64,000 nucleotides of DNA, taken from assembly GCA_029891385.1 (NCBI GenBank), contig CM057231.1:69022990-69086989 (forward strand), in the 5' to 3' direction. The notes beneath the pieces are model-generated. The model saw only the letters and a list, made by a program, of their open reading frames with translations. It searched no databases and was not told the origin of the DNA. The translations under genes and the position numbers were made by a program. This stretch comes from Erythroxylum novogranatense (lineage: Eukaryota; Streptophyta; Magnoliopsida; Malpighiales; Erythroxylaceae). This document shows, piece after piece, positions 23,184 to 36,057 of this stretch (the stretch's first letter is position 1; every line of letters starts with the position of its first letter).

Positions 23184-25324
23184 TTTCTATCAAACACAAA
23201 ATCCCCATTGCATATAACAATTATTTAAGTAAGTATAAGAAGACCACACAACCAGAAGTTTTACGCATTCTAAATCAATATGTAAACCAATATACCAACA
23301 TATGCTTAATTTTAGAAAATTTAGAAGACAAAAAAATAGTAAGCTTACCTCAACAGTAACAAGTAGCACCTCTCCTTTTCCCTTTCTACTTTCAATGTTG
23401 ATACTGGACAATATGAAATCACAGTGTTATTACATAAAGTTAATTGATAACCAAAAGATTACAGTAAGCGCTACTATTAAAATTGATAACCAAAAGACTA
23501 CAAAAGACCAATATAAACAATTCTTCAATAGAACCAGAAAGAACAATTTCTGTAACTATAAATTTCAAAACTTTTATCCAAGCTGCCAGGCATATTGAAC
23601 AGTTGATCAAAGTGAGGTTTGCAATACAATACACACTTTCTTTCAGCTAAATAGATGAACACTTACAAAATAAAGTATAATATTGTCAATAAGATTCTCT
23701 ACGCATGCAGTAATATAAACACATGATATCTTTATAAGTTATCTGCAGTCTGCATTCACAGGTTTGATCCACTTCAATTCTCAAACCCAACTGATTGGTG
23801 GCATTAGTGTCATCAGCATGGAACTATTGAGCATCAAATATCACCAAAAGGAACTCTGGGCTAATTGAGATAAAACCTCAAACTAGTAAATTTAGTTCAA
23901 ATGGTAAATAATGTTAACGAATAGCCCAATTGGCTATATATACAAATATCAACAGAGGCCAAGGGCGTGCCAAGCCAAGATCAAAACCATATTGATCAAT
24001 TGTAATGCTGAATGCCAGACACTGTCTTGTAAATAATGCTCAGTGTCCATCACCTTATGATCTGCCTCTTCCTTTCCTAATTTTCATTTTCATCACGTTT
24101 AGAGTTCAACGTCGTCTTTATTAGTAATGTCAAACAAAGATTCAAACTCTTCAGGTACATGCACAAATATGGAAAAGTAGGTGATTAAAGCACCATATGA
24201 GCAACTAAATAGTTGGCCTATTTGAGATTCCAAATGCTCTTCTCTGCACCATCATTGAAATCAGGTTGCACACAATACTAATAAGACTATAATCTGAAGT
24301 TATTGTACAGACACTGATCCGTGGTAACAAGCGTAATCAAACTAACCTTCAAATAAAATGTTCATGGGACTACAAATCTTAAGGTTAAAGTTTTCAAAAG
24401 AAATTTAACAGTTTGGTAACTTCAATAGCTGCTAAGAACATAACTTTACACACCCATCAGAACAGCTAAAAACCTCTCAACAAAACTGCATATATCTTCT
24501 CGATATTATGTCAAAGATATCCAGTTGTATTCTGGTGTCGAGTTACAGATCACCCACATGCACATTTCCCTTTTGCTGTTTAAAACTGATGGTTCCATAA
24601 GAAGGAAAAGAATTTCTATATTTTCACTGATTACTTTTGAAAGATCCTTGTTCTTCCTTTATTACTTCTAACTACTCACTGACAAAGAATCTAGTGGGCC
24701 TTGATTCTACACATTTCAGTCTCTTCAAGATTTCAATTAAGATCCAAGCCAGTGTGTTCTAACCTCTTCTCCATCATTTGTCGGCCCTTCTTTTACCATT
24801 CAAAGATAAGGATCTAGATTCAATTTCATGACCAAACAAAGGGACCTAGCCTCACCAATTAGGACAGAGGCAATTGAATATTGTAAATCATTTCATCAGT
24901 AGAAGCAAATGTTCAAATTGATAGGGAAAAAAAAAACCAAACGACAAGACTCTCAATATCATTTCCCAACCATTAACAAATGAAATTAAGGATAAAAATG
25001 TCCATTGATTTTAATACTGATCAGGAAACCTCGATCAAGAGGGAAAAGAAGAAGAAGAAGAAACGACAGAGCACTATCATCCATCATCGGCTATCGAACT
25101 GAATAGGTTACTAGTTCCCAGCAAAAAAGATCATATCAACTAACACAGAATGCACACGATCAAACTGTAAAATTGTTGGAAGTATGATCAAGCAAAGCAA
25201 CATCAAATATCAGTTTTTGTGAACATTTTTAAAAGAAAAATTAGTAGTTTTTTAATATTTGGGAAAGACAAAAAAAAACCATACATTAATCTATAGGACA
25301 AAAACTCGTCTACGTTGAATGTAG

Positions 25325-25460
25325 ACTTTTGTCTGCGTTAACGAAGACGTCTGCGTAACGAACGCAGAGATGAAGGTTTGCGTTCATTACGCAGACCTTC
25401 ATCTGCGTTAACACAGACATCGACGTCTGCGTATACACAAACCCAATACGCAGACGTTGA
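25325..25460. repeat. Cluster of TCTGCGT / ACGCAGA motifs
   Basis: Seven copies of TCTGCGT or its reverse complement occur in about 135 bp, in both orientations, roughly 400-530 bp inside the Harbinger right end. Subterminal repeats of this kind can be transposase or Myb-protein binding sites; that role is inferred only. Confidence 0.6.
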
Positions 25461-25834
25461 GTAGAGAAGAAAGTGAAGAAACGAATAGCAAATATAGAAT
25501 CTAACCTGTGAGTAGATAAGATAGTCAGTGAGTTGGTGAGGAACAGAAGAAAGAGAAGAAACGAAAGAAAAAGACGTTCAAGAGAAGAAACCAAAGAGTC
25601 GTTAATAGAAATACTATGAAATGTTATTTACAGAACTGGCGCAGACTGTCTATCCAAAAAAGTTAAAATTTAGAGCTTTTTTAAAAAGCTCCAAATTTTA
25701 GCTTTTAAAAAAACTGTATTTTAGCTTTTAAAAAAGCTGTTTCTACTATAAAAACACTTTTAGAGTTTTCTGCCAAACACTTAAGTTTTTCTTAAAATAG
25801 CTTTTGTTATTAATAAAAGTACTTTTGGACCCTC

Positions 25835-25857
25835 CAAAAGCTAAACCAAACAGGGGC
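25835..25857 (-). repeat. Harbinger right terminal inverted repeat
   Basis: AAAAGCTAAACCAAACAGGGGC is the inverted partner of the left end at 4768. AAAGC follows; a clean 3-bp target duplication is not evident. Confidence 0.7.
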
Positions 25858-27190
25858 AAAGCTACGTTTTTAAATAAGTGGGATCCACCTTCTTTTAAAC
25901 ATGTGGTCCTACCGAAAATTTCTTTCTCTATTCTTCATTAAGAACTGTCACCATGAATTTTTTCACCAACTTGTTTTTGAGTTCTGATAAAAATACATTA
26001 TTGTTATAGGGAAGTTGAGATTTAATGGGTACATTATATTTTTTTTTGAATTTTAGTTATTTTTTTAAATTCTCACATTCTATTAAATAAATTATATTTT
26101 AAATTTTATATTCTTTATTTATCTCTTTACATTTTGTTTTAAATTATTATTGTTAAAATAATAAATTATATTTGTCAAAATTAACTTTTTATTTATCTCC
26201 TTATGTTTTAACATTTTTAAAATTATTATTAATAAAAACTAATTATTTTTATCATGAATTTGTTTATTAAGTTGAACCATTAATTAGTAAATATAAGTAA
26301 TTTTTCTTTAGATAATTTAAGAATATATCAAAATAATATTTAAAGTATTAAAAGTATGTTGAAAGGGCATTGAAAAAGTTAAAATAAAGTTAGAGTTTTT
26401 CTATTGAGTTTCTTTAAACATATCTAAACTTTTACGAGTCTTTAAATAAATGATAATATAAAATATAATTTTATTTTATTATTATTTAAAATTTATGTTA
26501 GATTCAATCTTAGTCCAAATTATTAAATTTATCATTAGTCTATTATATTTTAAGAGGCATTAATTTTTTTATAATTTTTACTTTTTACCGGGGGTTTAAT
26601 ATCGATTAAATCTTTAAGCCTTAAACTTTTTTTTTGTCCGGTTAGATATCTAGTCCAGTTTTTAAAACATTATTATTTTGACTAGTAAGTAAAAACTTAA
26701 TATTTATGTGGGGTCCACATATAGTTAATATTTAAATAATTAAATACACTAATATTTACATAAAATCGAAATTAAAGTAGGAATTACGTGGTAATATTTG
26801 CATAATTGAAATTAAAGTAGGAATTACATGAAAAGTAACGCGAAATATGAAACGGATATGATGTTTTTTCAAATTTCTAGTAAGATTCATCTTTTCTTTG
26901 GTTATAGTATTTAACCATTTTTAAAGATGGAAGAACTGATGAGTTGAAATTGACCCTTAACTATATTTACTTCAAACTAGAATTTTATAAATTTATTGAT
27001 TTTTTTTTTAAAGTTTTAGTTAATATCAAGAAGAGATGAAGCAAGATTGAAGATTTAGAACATGATTGGTCCTTCCTACAGAGTCAGAGAGAGATCAAAA
27101 TAGTCATCACAGAATATAAAAGTAAGTGCTTGAATTTCGATTTGGAAGCTGTCTCGGTTTGGAGGTGCGCACATGTACCAGGAAAGTAGG
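25858..27190. other. 3' flank of the 27191-32393 gene, AT-rich spacer
   Basis: No gene seen. From about 26925 the sequence is shared with 1-276 at the left edge of the window, marking the duplicated 3' flank. Confidence 0.6.
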
Positions 27191-30100
27191 TCAGATTAGA
27201 AAGGTAAAGGGCGATAACGAAATGGCAAAACCCGCACCACATAATAGCATACTACCAGATTCCATTCTATTCTTGGAGAACAGCCTATCAAACAAAAAGC
27301 TTTGTTCTGAGGCCTGTAAACTATATTCATCTAAATCGTAATGAGTTGTCGTCGAGATTGAAGGATCTTTCTCCAAGACTTTGACACACTTGTTAACTTG
27401 TTGCTGAGAATCGAATGTACCACTTGATTCCTTAGAAAACGAAAAACGAGACTTTCGATCCCATTGTCTGGTAGGCAGTTGTCTTGAGGCATCATCATAG
27501 CTATACACACTGCATGCTTCCTGTGGGTAGGAAAATCATTAAAATTCTAAACCAACTTATGAATGTGGATTAATTATCAAAAAATCACCAAATCTTATTT
27601 GATAATAGAGTAGATTTTTAATCAACTAACACCGTTTCTATAATAGACAAACCTGTTTTTCACAAGGGGAACTGCTTGGCCAATGGTTGGCTCCAAGGCT
27701 TGAACCTGCTTGAGAAAACGAGGCAGGGTCACCACTGGGAGGAGCAATGCCCATTAATTTGAAAGGTGCATCCTCTTGAGACGAAAAGTCAGAACTATCA
27801 AAAGTTGAAAGTGACACACATTCATCAAAATAAGCCATGGCTTCTTCTGATAATCGTTTTGACATCCTCCTCCTTTCAGTGCTACACTGTCAAATAACAA
27901 AAGATCAATCAAATGCAACATCAAAAAACATAGTATAAGAAATGCGTCAGTTGTATAAACAGCAGTGATCCCTGAACATCGTTTTTAACCAAATACCCAA
28001 TATATGGTCAACATAAAAAACAATAAAATGTTCCTACAAGATGGAGACATGGGCTTGATCCATGGAAATTTCTTTCCCTTTTCTGTCCCATTTCCCTGAA
28101 TGGTTGAAGAGGGATAGTGCACTCACTCACTTTTTCAGACAAAAGGTAAGAAACCAAGGATGACTCAAAAGGGAAAAATACCACTTCTGTACATCGCACA
28201 TCATGAGACAAGCAACGTAAAATTAGTGACATTGGTTCTTCTGTTGAAGAGATCACCTTTCTTCCAGGACGAGATTTCTGTACATTCGGCGTATTTGGAT
28301 CTGGAAGCACTTCCTTCAGTATTCTACTAAGCTCTAAACCTCGGTGCTCCTCAAGAGCCAGATCAGCTCGAAGTTGCCTAGCTCGATCCCGAGACTGCAT
28401 GTCACCATAACCACCACTAAAATTAAGCTGTCTAACAACCAAATAAAAGAAGATAAGCTAAAGCATCTCAAACAGTACATGTCCAATGGGAGATGTTCAA
28501 ATTTTCCATCTTCAGAAACCCAGGAACTAGACCTGTAGAGTCTGAGACTTTTTCTAATCATTTTACTTTCAATTTCTACAATCTGATTAAAGAACCTCAG
28601 TTTGACATATATCTTCACTGATTGAATAAACTCCAACAGGTTAAACAAATATTTGATTCAGATGCAAGGAAAGAAGGAGCAAAAGGATTTCCCTTCAAAT
28701 GCTGAAATTGAAGTAAACTACCGATGGTATTACAAGTATACTAGTGAATTCTTCAGTCACCAACTTGTTTCCATTTCTTATCGCTATCTGAAACTAGAAT
28801 GTCCTTAACTCCAAACCTAGAACATGAAGAAAACAGGCTTTAACTGTTTCGAGTACATTGAGTTGTTTCAGACAGCTAAGATTTAAAAAAGGGAAGATAC
28901 CTGCTCAAGCTTATTGGCAAATTCTCTTCTGATGTCCAGAACTAATTCAACAGCACATGGGTTCACTAAGTCTGGCGGAATGTCAGTTATGTTGGTTGTT
29001 GCAATATTAGCAACATTATTCCTTCGTACAACCTGAATCAAGCGACCTTTGGAGTTAATTATCAACTACCATAAAACAGATTTCCTACACAAGTAGTGAT
29101 AATTGCAACTCAATAAGCAATTAGTTTTGATTCCAGCACAACTACCAAATCAATAGATCTATTACAAGCACCTAATGGACCAACTACAAGTGCTAGAATT
29201 TGAGAAGATTGAGACACAAGCCTATCAATTAGGATTAATTTCATTAGTTTGTGCTCATTCAATATTTTGGCGTTTGTTTAATTGTAGTGGAACAATACTT
29301 AATTATTATTCCCAAATGTATTTGAAATTGTTTTGGGGTATCCTAGTTAAAGTAGTAATAATAGTTTAGAGTTCCACTTCAAGTAATAGCTGTAGTTAAA
29401 TTTCTAATTGAAATACAAATCATCTGCAACCCTAGATAAAGGAGGAAGAATTTCATCAACATGATACAGAATTTTGAGATTCGTTTGGTTTGGTTTGGTT
29501 TATTCAAAATTGAGAGAGTGCTTCACGTCCTACATTGTTCATTGAAGTAATTCAAAACTTATCGGGGTTTATTTTATAGCATTCCAACCTTTATTTATTC
29601 ACTTCGTGGTTTTCTATAGCCAAAGGATCAGTTTCAAGTTGCTTTATTTGGTTTTATTAGTAAGATTTCAATATTGTTTGCGGTTTTCTAGGATTTATTC
29701 CTAGGTGGGTTTGCATCAAGTTTGTAATGTCAAAGGCAGTTGTTAGCCCTGGCTCATTGCCCCAAGACTTGCTAGTCTATTGATCTTCAAAAAGCTGACA
29801 AGCAAGCATCTGAGGTGTGCATAGGTCCACAAAGGCCACCTAGACCAATCAAATATTTCCAAAATTTATTGTCAAGGTTCAACTTCGAAGTATAGTCCTA
29901 TATGTCATGTTTCAAATGCTTGTCAACTAAATTTCCTTATTTACTGTTTTCCCTTTTTCCACTTGTAAAGTATTCTTTATCAACTACTATACACTGCTCA
30001 AACCAAATCAAGAAATATTTCATTCTTCAGGTTTCCATATTCAATGTTTATTCAAGAATTAATATCAATACAAGGCAATATTCATTCTCATTTAGTTCTA

Positions 30101-32393
30101 TGTTTGAATCAAGTAATGAGTACCCAACCCCCTTCCACACTTGAATATGTCGCCTACTTTTCCTTTCCTTGTAGTGGTGACTAGGCTGATAATTTCGGAG
30201 CATGCAATGCACTATTATGATCATAACTATGAAGCACATACTTTTCACAATTCTAAAGCTCCATTATTGCTTTACTGTGGTAAAAAGTCTCATCTTAATT
30301 GAGCTTATTTCCCTGAAAAGTTTGCAGAAAAATTTCAATTTCAGAATATATCATAAAGCATGCTAGATCCCATAAAATTGGCAACTGCAGCAATAGCATC
30401 CTGCCAAGAGAAAATGGTAGACAGCTACCATTTAACTAAATCAAAATCACATTCCAGGGTGATGTAAACTTATTCAAGAATAATATTGACACAAGGAGAC
30501 TCATATGGGGATTCTGAGATCCTACAAACAATGACACGTCATACAGACTACTCTTATGTAATTTTTTGTACAAAGAACCATGCTCTACATTCTATGAACG
30601 TCAATAGCTTATCAAGGGCCATATTATCTAAAATCATAATCATATGATTTCTACTCGAGCTGGCCCAGCCTTTGCACGCATAAACAAACATCATTTTAGA
30701 TCACATAATTTCTAATTGAATTGGAAGATTTCCTTGTCATTTCAAAATACATCTCTCTCAATCCTCTGAAGCAAGTGTCCTTTTCAATGTTTCTCCTAAT
30801 TTCTGGTATCTAGTAGTTAACAAAATAATACAGGAAAATTCAATAACATGTAAATTTGAACAAAATCATTCCTTTATATTTTGAAGTAATCGCGTGGCTT
30901 TAAAATCTCAATGTGTACACGTTTGTACCAGGATTAGATGTCACTTTTTGACCAATATTAGATCGTTGTTTAGCAAAGTAAGAAAGGAATAGAGCTTTCA
31001 TAGAGTCTGAAAATAGACTAAACCAAAATATAATATGAGAAGCCATGTTAGAAGATGACCAAAAAGCTTTCATATCAGAATCAAGAAAGGAACTGACTGT
31101 TTCAAGGTCATCTTGGATGTCAGATATTGCACGTCTTACTTCAGATCGAACAGTTTCATACATACAGCTAGAGCTGTCACCTCCATAATCATTCCTTTGA
31201 AATGACTGCAAAATGAAATACAAGAAATGAAGAAAGCAGTAGGAATTTTTTATTGACAGTTTACAATTATTCTCATCGGAAATGAGCATCAAATATCATT
31301 TATTCATTACCATTTATAAAATATAATATCTATGAATTGGATGACGGCATATGAGTATAAGACTCCACATAGGGATCCGGTAACACCCTCCAGAGCTCAC
31401 CTTCATTTGTTCATAAACTGCTTTGATTGTTCTTTCTTCAGCTTCTAAGAATGAAGTTCCTAAAACCATATCCTCCAGACTCTGAGTTGGCGAAGAAGGC
31501 TAACAAAGAAACACATAAAAAACATAATTATATTATTACCAGGAAAGTCCTTCATTTCCAATGGTATCATTATTAATAAGGGCGACAAATTGTAATACCA
31601 AATTTGAGGAAGAGTCAACTAATCGGGGCTGCATGCTTTTGGTCTCATCAAATCCACTAGAGTCACTTCTAACAGAAGTACCCTTTGCCCCAACATTTGA
31701 GGTTGCACCTGTACTCCAATCATTTCTATTCTTATACTTAGTCAACAAACTAACATCTTCAACGGCAGTCTGCAATTGTAAGAACAACAAACCAATAACA
31801 AATACTCAAAAAATTTATTATCTCAGTCTACCACAAATTAAAACAACCAAAAGGTCGTATATTTCACAGGCAAACGGGGAAACCTCGGAATTCACGAAAT
31901 GGCTCCTGGCCACCGGAAGTCGGGACACCGAGCGAGCCCTCCGGCCAACATCCACCTTACTAGTTCTGGAGTCGCTTTTCACGAAATCTTTCTTTCTGGA
32001 AACCGATCTGCCCCTCCTACAATCGGAAGATGGGGACTTTGGCTTTAAGGGAGCACTTCTGGATGTGGGTTCATCCAATTTAGAAGTATTTGATGCAAAT
32101 TCATCGTTTTTATCACTCGGAGAGATCGTGGTGCTGCTCCAATACAGAGGATTGTCTCTTTTAACCAAGAAATCCCATGAAGAAGATGGTGTTGACGTTG
32201 GTGTTTGTGTCCGTGACGAAGGGGAGGCCTCAAGGTGGGATCTTGGGGTAGCACTTACGCTACGTGATCTTCGAGGAGGAGGTTTGTTACCGGCAATGCT
32301 TCTGCTTCGTGAAGTGGGATTATCTTTGTTTTCCTTGTCGGATGCTGGATTTGAAGCTCGCCTTGATGAGGACTTGAAGGCAGCTACCGCCAT
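27191..32393 (-). CDS. Plant-specific Ser/Arg-rich coiled-coil protein, function unknown
   Basis: Eight exons can be traced on the minus strand: 32393-31884, 31769-31599, 31499-31401, 31205-31098, 29032-28901, 28394-28257, 27886-27653 and 27520-27191. All introns have GT...AG borders and lie in phase 0, giving 573 residues. The start ATG sits in a favourable GCCATGGCG context. Residues 1-170 are basic and Ser/Arg-rich with repeated RSRS, GRSVSR and RRARSVSR motifs and look disordered. Residues about 228-385 are predicted coiled coil (ETVRSEVRRAISDIQDDLE, RRAR-like RARQLRADLALEEHRG). A conserved MSKRLSEEAMAYFDECVSLS segment follows, and the C-terminus holds DEYSLQASEQSFLFDRLFSK. I recall similar uncharacterised proteins in many dicots but know no function. 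Intron 4 is 2.1 kb. No stop or frameshift was seen. The exon 1 donor (GAG|GTTTCC) is the least certain border. Confidence 0.87.
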
Positions 32394-33577
32394 GGCTGGA
32401 AATGTAAAAAAACTGGAATCTCAAAATCACAGACTATTACAGGCAATATGAAAACCCAAGAACCTTTCTGAAAAAAAAAAACAAAGAAACATGAAAAGAT
32501 TCACAAAGGCTTGACAGATAAGAGTAACCATGTGCCGAAGTCCAAGCACTGTAGCAATGCTGTATGACAAAACTTGTATTCGACTCTTTTAAGCGGCTCT
32601 GTCATTTGTCATTTTTTTCGTGTAAGGGGAAGCAATAAATGGCAATTGCACGTGGTTTTTAAATTTTGTTTTATTTTTAAAATAAAAATAAAACAAATTT
32701 TAATTATTAATATTTTTATATTTTTATTTTTACTATAAATAATAATTAAATTTTAAATAATGTTAAGATAATTTAATAAAATAAAATATTTATTTTAATA
32801 TTAGTAAAACATCTATTACATTTTTGAACGAATAAAATAATATTTTTATGTAATATATTTTAAATATTGAAATTATTTTCATTTGAAACTTAACATTTTA
32901 AAATATTTAAACTTAAATTATATTTATTAGATAAAGATTAAATTAATTTTAAAGTAATTATAAATATTAAAATAATTTATTTATATTATATTAATAAAAA
33001 GATAATTTTATGATTTTATAAGTTTTGAAAACTGAAACCATAATAATACTTTTTCTTTTTGTTAAACACGTCGAAATTATTTTAGCTACTATTTTTTAAT
33101 TTTAAAAATTATCAAATATTCCTTAATAATCAACATTATTTTTAAAGGAGTCTTTTATCGTCAATCTCTATTAAATAGTTTTAACAATTATCACTTTATA
33201 TATAAACAACTATCATGTAAGTAAGAATTTTTATAATTATCAGTTATATAAATGAAATATTATTGTATGAATACAAGAGGATATCATTAAAAAAGCTCTT
33301 ACACAACATCATTATATTATAATATGGATTTTCAAATTAATTAAAGTGAAATAATATTTGGAGAAATTTAATTTTGAGTTCATTAACATTAATTTAATTT
33401 ATAGACAAGGCTATTGATAAACTTAATATCATTTGGAATATCTTTTTAATTGGAAAGAAGAGTGTAAAACATTTTAAAAATTTTTCTACCCCTTTTTCTC
33501 TTTGTTTCCATTTTTGTCTCTTTTTCTTTAATTTCTTTCTTTACTTTTTTTTTGTCCCTTTCATTCTTTATCTCTTC

Positions 33578-33582
<5 letters not shown>

Positions 33583-33610
<28 letters not shown>
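33583..33610. repeat. (TC)14 microsatellite
   Basis: 28 uninterrupted bases of TC dinucleotide inside a longer pyrimidine-rich stretch (33480-33612). Confidence 0.95.
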
Positions 33611-33614
<4 letters not shown>

Positions 33615-35071
33615 TGAGTAGCATATTAGGTAAAAGTGATATAGTTGATCTAAAATGCTAATGTGATTGATCATTTTAAATGATAAAACTACTATCGAAG
33701 AGTGGTGCAATTGCTTAAGAAGATAAATGAAATACTTACATAAGAGTGATGCAAAAATGCAATTTCTCCTTTCAAGTAAGGCAATTCTTTGAAAGAATGA
33801 TACTATTAAGGAATGGTGCATTTGTTATATTACTGATGCATGGGTATTGTGTATCATTTATGTTGAATTAAGGGAGACTAATCGATATTTTGATGAAAAT
33901 AAAATATTGTTATTACTAATATTCCATTTTTAGTAATTAAAAGAAAGAAAATCAAATTATTCAAATATATGAATCAATTAAGGCAAAAGACATGACATAG
34001 AATAACAAGAAAGATTAAGCGAGCTTTAAAGCAACAAGAAAGGAATGAAGAAACTTCATATGAGACTCAAGTCAATTAGAACGAGATCAAGGAAGATTCG
34101 AGACCTTTCAATTTGTAAAAATTAATTTAATGATTCTTGTACCCTTACAATATTTATTTTATTGCTTTAAGAGCTTTATATGCATTAACGTAAGATGTTG
34201 AATCTCAATGCATGCAATTTTTGAATCCACTAAGAGAAATTAAGGTTTTATTTTCAAATATAAATTTTTAATTTTTAAAACGTAATATGAAAAACTTTAA
34301 AAGTTAGGTAAGTTTTATTAAAATTAGGCTATCTTATCTTGTTTACAATTCAGTGGCTTAAATATGTTTTTAAAACTCCATTTCGATAGGGCTTCTATTA
34401 GTATAAGGTTTTGGATCTACTAGCCTATCTCATTACATATTTTGGATAGGATGGGTGGTTATGCATATGATAGATATTTAATTAGTTAATGTGCTAATTA
34501 GTAAACTATTAGTAAGCCAATGAGTTTCATTAAGTATTAGGACTCAAGTAGTGACTCGAGCTATATAAGCTTACATATAGGGGAAGCATAAAGAGGGTTT
34601 TATATGGCTTATGAAAGTTTCAAGTCAAGTATTAAAAGGAAGCAAAAAATCACAATCATAGAATGTAATTGGCATCGTACTCAAAAGTAAATCAGTATCT
34701 ATCTTTTACTAGATAATACATACTAAAGATCCAAAAGCAAATTTGTTTCAAAGTTCAACTATTAATCAACATCAAACTCGTGTATGATTCACACACTAAA
34801 AGCTTTTTAAAAACTTGGTGGTGGTATTGGCTAATCAAGTGTTAGATTCGTCCTCTAACTAGTTAGGGTTTTTTATTTTCTGTTATTATTTTTGTTTAGA
34901 ACTTTAGTTTTAGGGTTTTTTTTTTATGTTTTTAGGATTTTATAAGGCTATTGTTAGTCCCTGTTGGCACCCAAAAGGGAGTAAATTAGATGTTTACAAA
35001 ATTTAATAATTTTTCTAGCTAATATACTCAATTAATAACAATCAATATGAATAAGTGTAAGAAATTTTCTT

Positions 35072-35076
35072 AATAT
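35072..35076. repeat. Copia target site duplication AATAT, left copy
   Basis: AATAT here and at 44421-44425 flank the element exactly. Confidence 0.93.
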
Positions 35077-36000
35077 TGTTAAGTCAAAATGACTTTACAT
35101 AAAAATGATTTTGATGTATAACAAACATAGTGAGATCAAATACAAGAAAAACAAAATAATCACGGACGATATCTGATTTAATTCGGAGATGAGGCGAAGA
35201 TGACGTATCTGAGGCGAAGTTGACACAGACTAAGTTGAAAAGTCGATATCTGACGCTTACGCACAAATCAAAACACGTATTTAAGATTGTCAAAGTAAAA
35301 AGTCAACATGACGCAGATGACACAAGACAATAGAAGACGCAGACGCAGACGCAGACGCAGAAAAAAGCGACGCAAGAGTCGATTCGAGTTAGTTATAGAA
35401 CTCAACTGATTAACTGCTTTTTTAAGATTCAAGATTCAAGAATCAAGAAGCGTTAGAGATGAAGGCTATAAATACAAGTCAAGTCGAAAATCAAGAGCTT
35501 CTTTGTTTTGAGAAAAATTACACAAAGCGAAAAAGCGATTAAGTGCGAATTAGTGAACGCTATCCTTCATGAGCGAGTGTTCAAATATTTTCGAAAAGAA
35601 AAGTTGTACAGATAGCTGCAGAGGCTAAGTGTGAAAGAATCTTGGTTGTAGAGACCAAGAGGCTCGTGAAAGAATCTCAGTAACGTTTGAAGAGATAGTG
35701 AAATCTCGGAAGAAACTCGAGGATCGGACGTAGCCCACGGTTTGGGGTGAACCAGGGATAAATCTGCGTGTCTACTACTCTCACTCTCTATCTCACTTTT
35801 AGTTTCAAAGTTGATCTTTATTTACTATTCATATACTTAGCATTGAAAAGTTTGATCAATCAGATTAATAAGAATTCAGAAAGAATCTTAATTCTAACAA
35901 GTAATTCTAAAAGATATTCAAAAGGGAATACACAATTCAACCCCCTTCTCGTGCATTCTATTGTGTTTTTAAGTCTTTGATTAACGTGTGATTCACTTCA
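35077..36000 (+). repeat. Copia 5' LTR
   Basis: Starts TGTTAAGTCAAAATGACTTT and ends GTGTGATTCACTTCA. Contains four GACGCA repeats at 35336-35359. Pairs with 43493-44420. Confidence 0.95.
35466..35474 (+). promoter_or_regulatory. Probable TATA box in Copia 5' LTR
   Basis: CTATAAATA matches the plant TATA consensus and is conserved in the 3' LTR at about 43881-43889. Its position, about 390 bp into the LTR, would place the RNA start near 35500. Confidence 0.6.
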
Positions 36001-36002
36001 AT

Positions 36003-36014
36003 TGGTATCGAGCT
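36003..36014 (+). promoter_or_regulatory. Copia primer-binding site (initiator tRNA-Met type)
   Basis: TGGTATCGAGCT lies two bases after the 5' LTR and resembles TGGTATCAGAGC, the plant tRNA-Met complement, with a missing base. Confidence 0.8.
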
Positions 36015-36057
36015 TGGTATCCAAGAATCACTTTGGCGAAGTGTGGATTAAAGATAA

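Larger units (their letters stand above)
4768..25857 (-). mobile_element. PIF/Harbinger DNA transposon (split by Athila)
   Basis: The outer ends carry a related terminal inverted repeat: GCCCATTTGGTTGAGCTTTT at the left, and at the right the reverse complement of GCCCCTGTTTGGTTTAGCTTTT. Inside, on the minus strand, lie the two proteins typical of PIF/Harbinger elements, a Myb/SANT-like DNA-binding protein (22433-23183) and a DDE transposase (5287-21958). Removing the Athila insertion leaves about 5.6 kb, a usual length for an autonomous member. The expected 3-bp target duplication is not clean. Both proteins are broken, so this copy is not autonomous. Confidence 0.85.
23184..25857 (-). other. 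Harbinger 5' noncoding region
   Basis: 2.7 kb without a supported coding region, upstream of the Myb-like gene and ending at the right terminal repeat. It contains the TCTGCGT/ACGCAGA cluster at 25320-25470 and AAAAGCT-rich subterminal sequence at 25670-25830. The 94-codon frame at 25310-25594 is made from this repeat and is not considered a gene. Confidence 0.6.
32394..35076. other. AT-rich intergenic region upstream of the gene
   Basis: The first 200 bp should contain the promoter and 5' UTR of the minus-strand gene. The rest is very AT-rich (32640-33480), then unremarkable spacer. No coding frame or RNA gene is supported. Confidence 0.6.

Noticed and set aside
25310..25594. 94-codon minus-strand frame with signal-peptide-like start
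   Set aside because: Its sequence is produced by the TCTGCGT repeats and neighbouring T-rich sequence in the Harbinger noncoding end.
31561..32451. 296-codon plus-strand frame
   Set aside because: It is antisense to exons 1 and 2 of the minus-strand gene; the open frame comes from the biased Ser/Arg codon use of exon 1.
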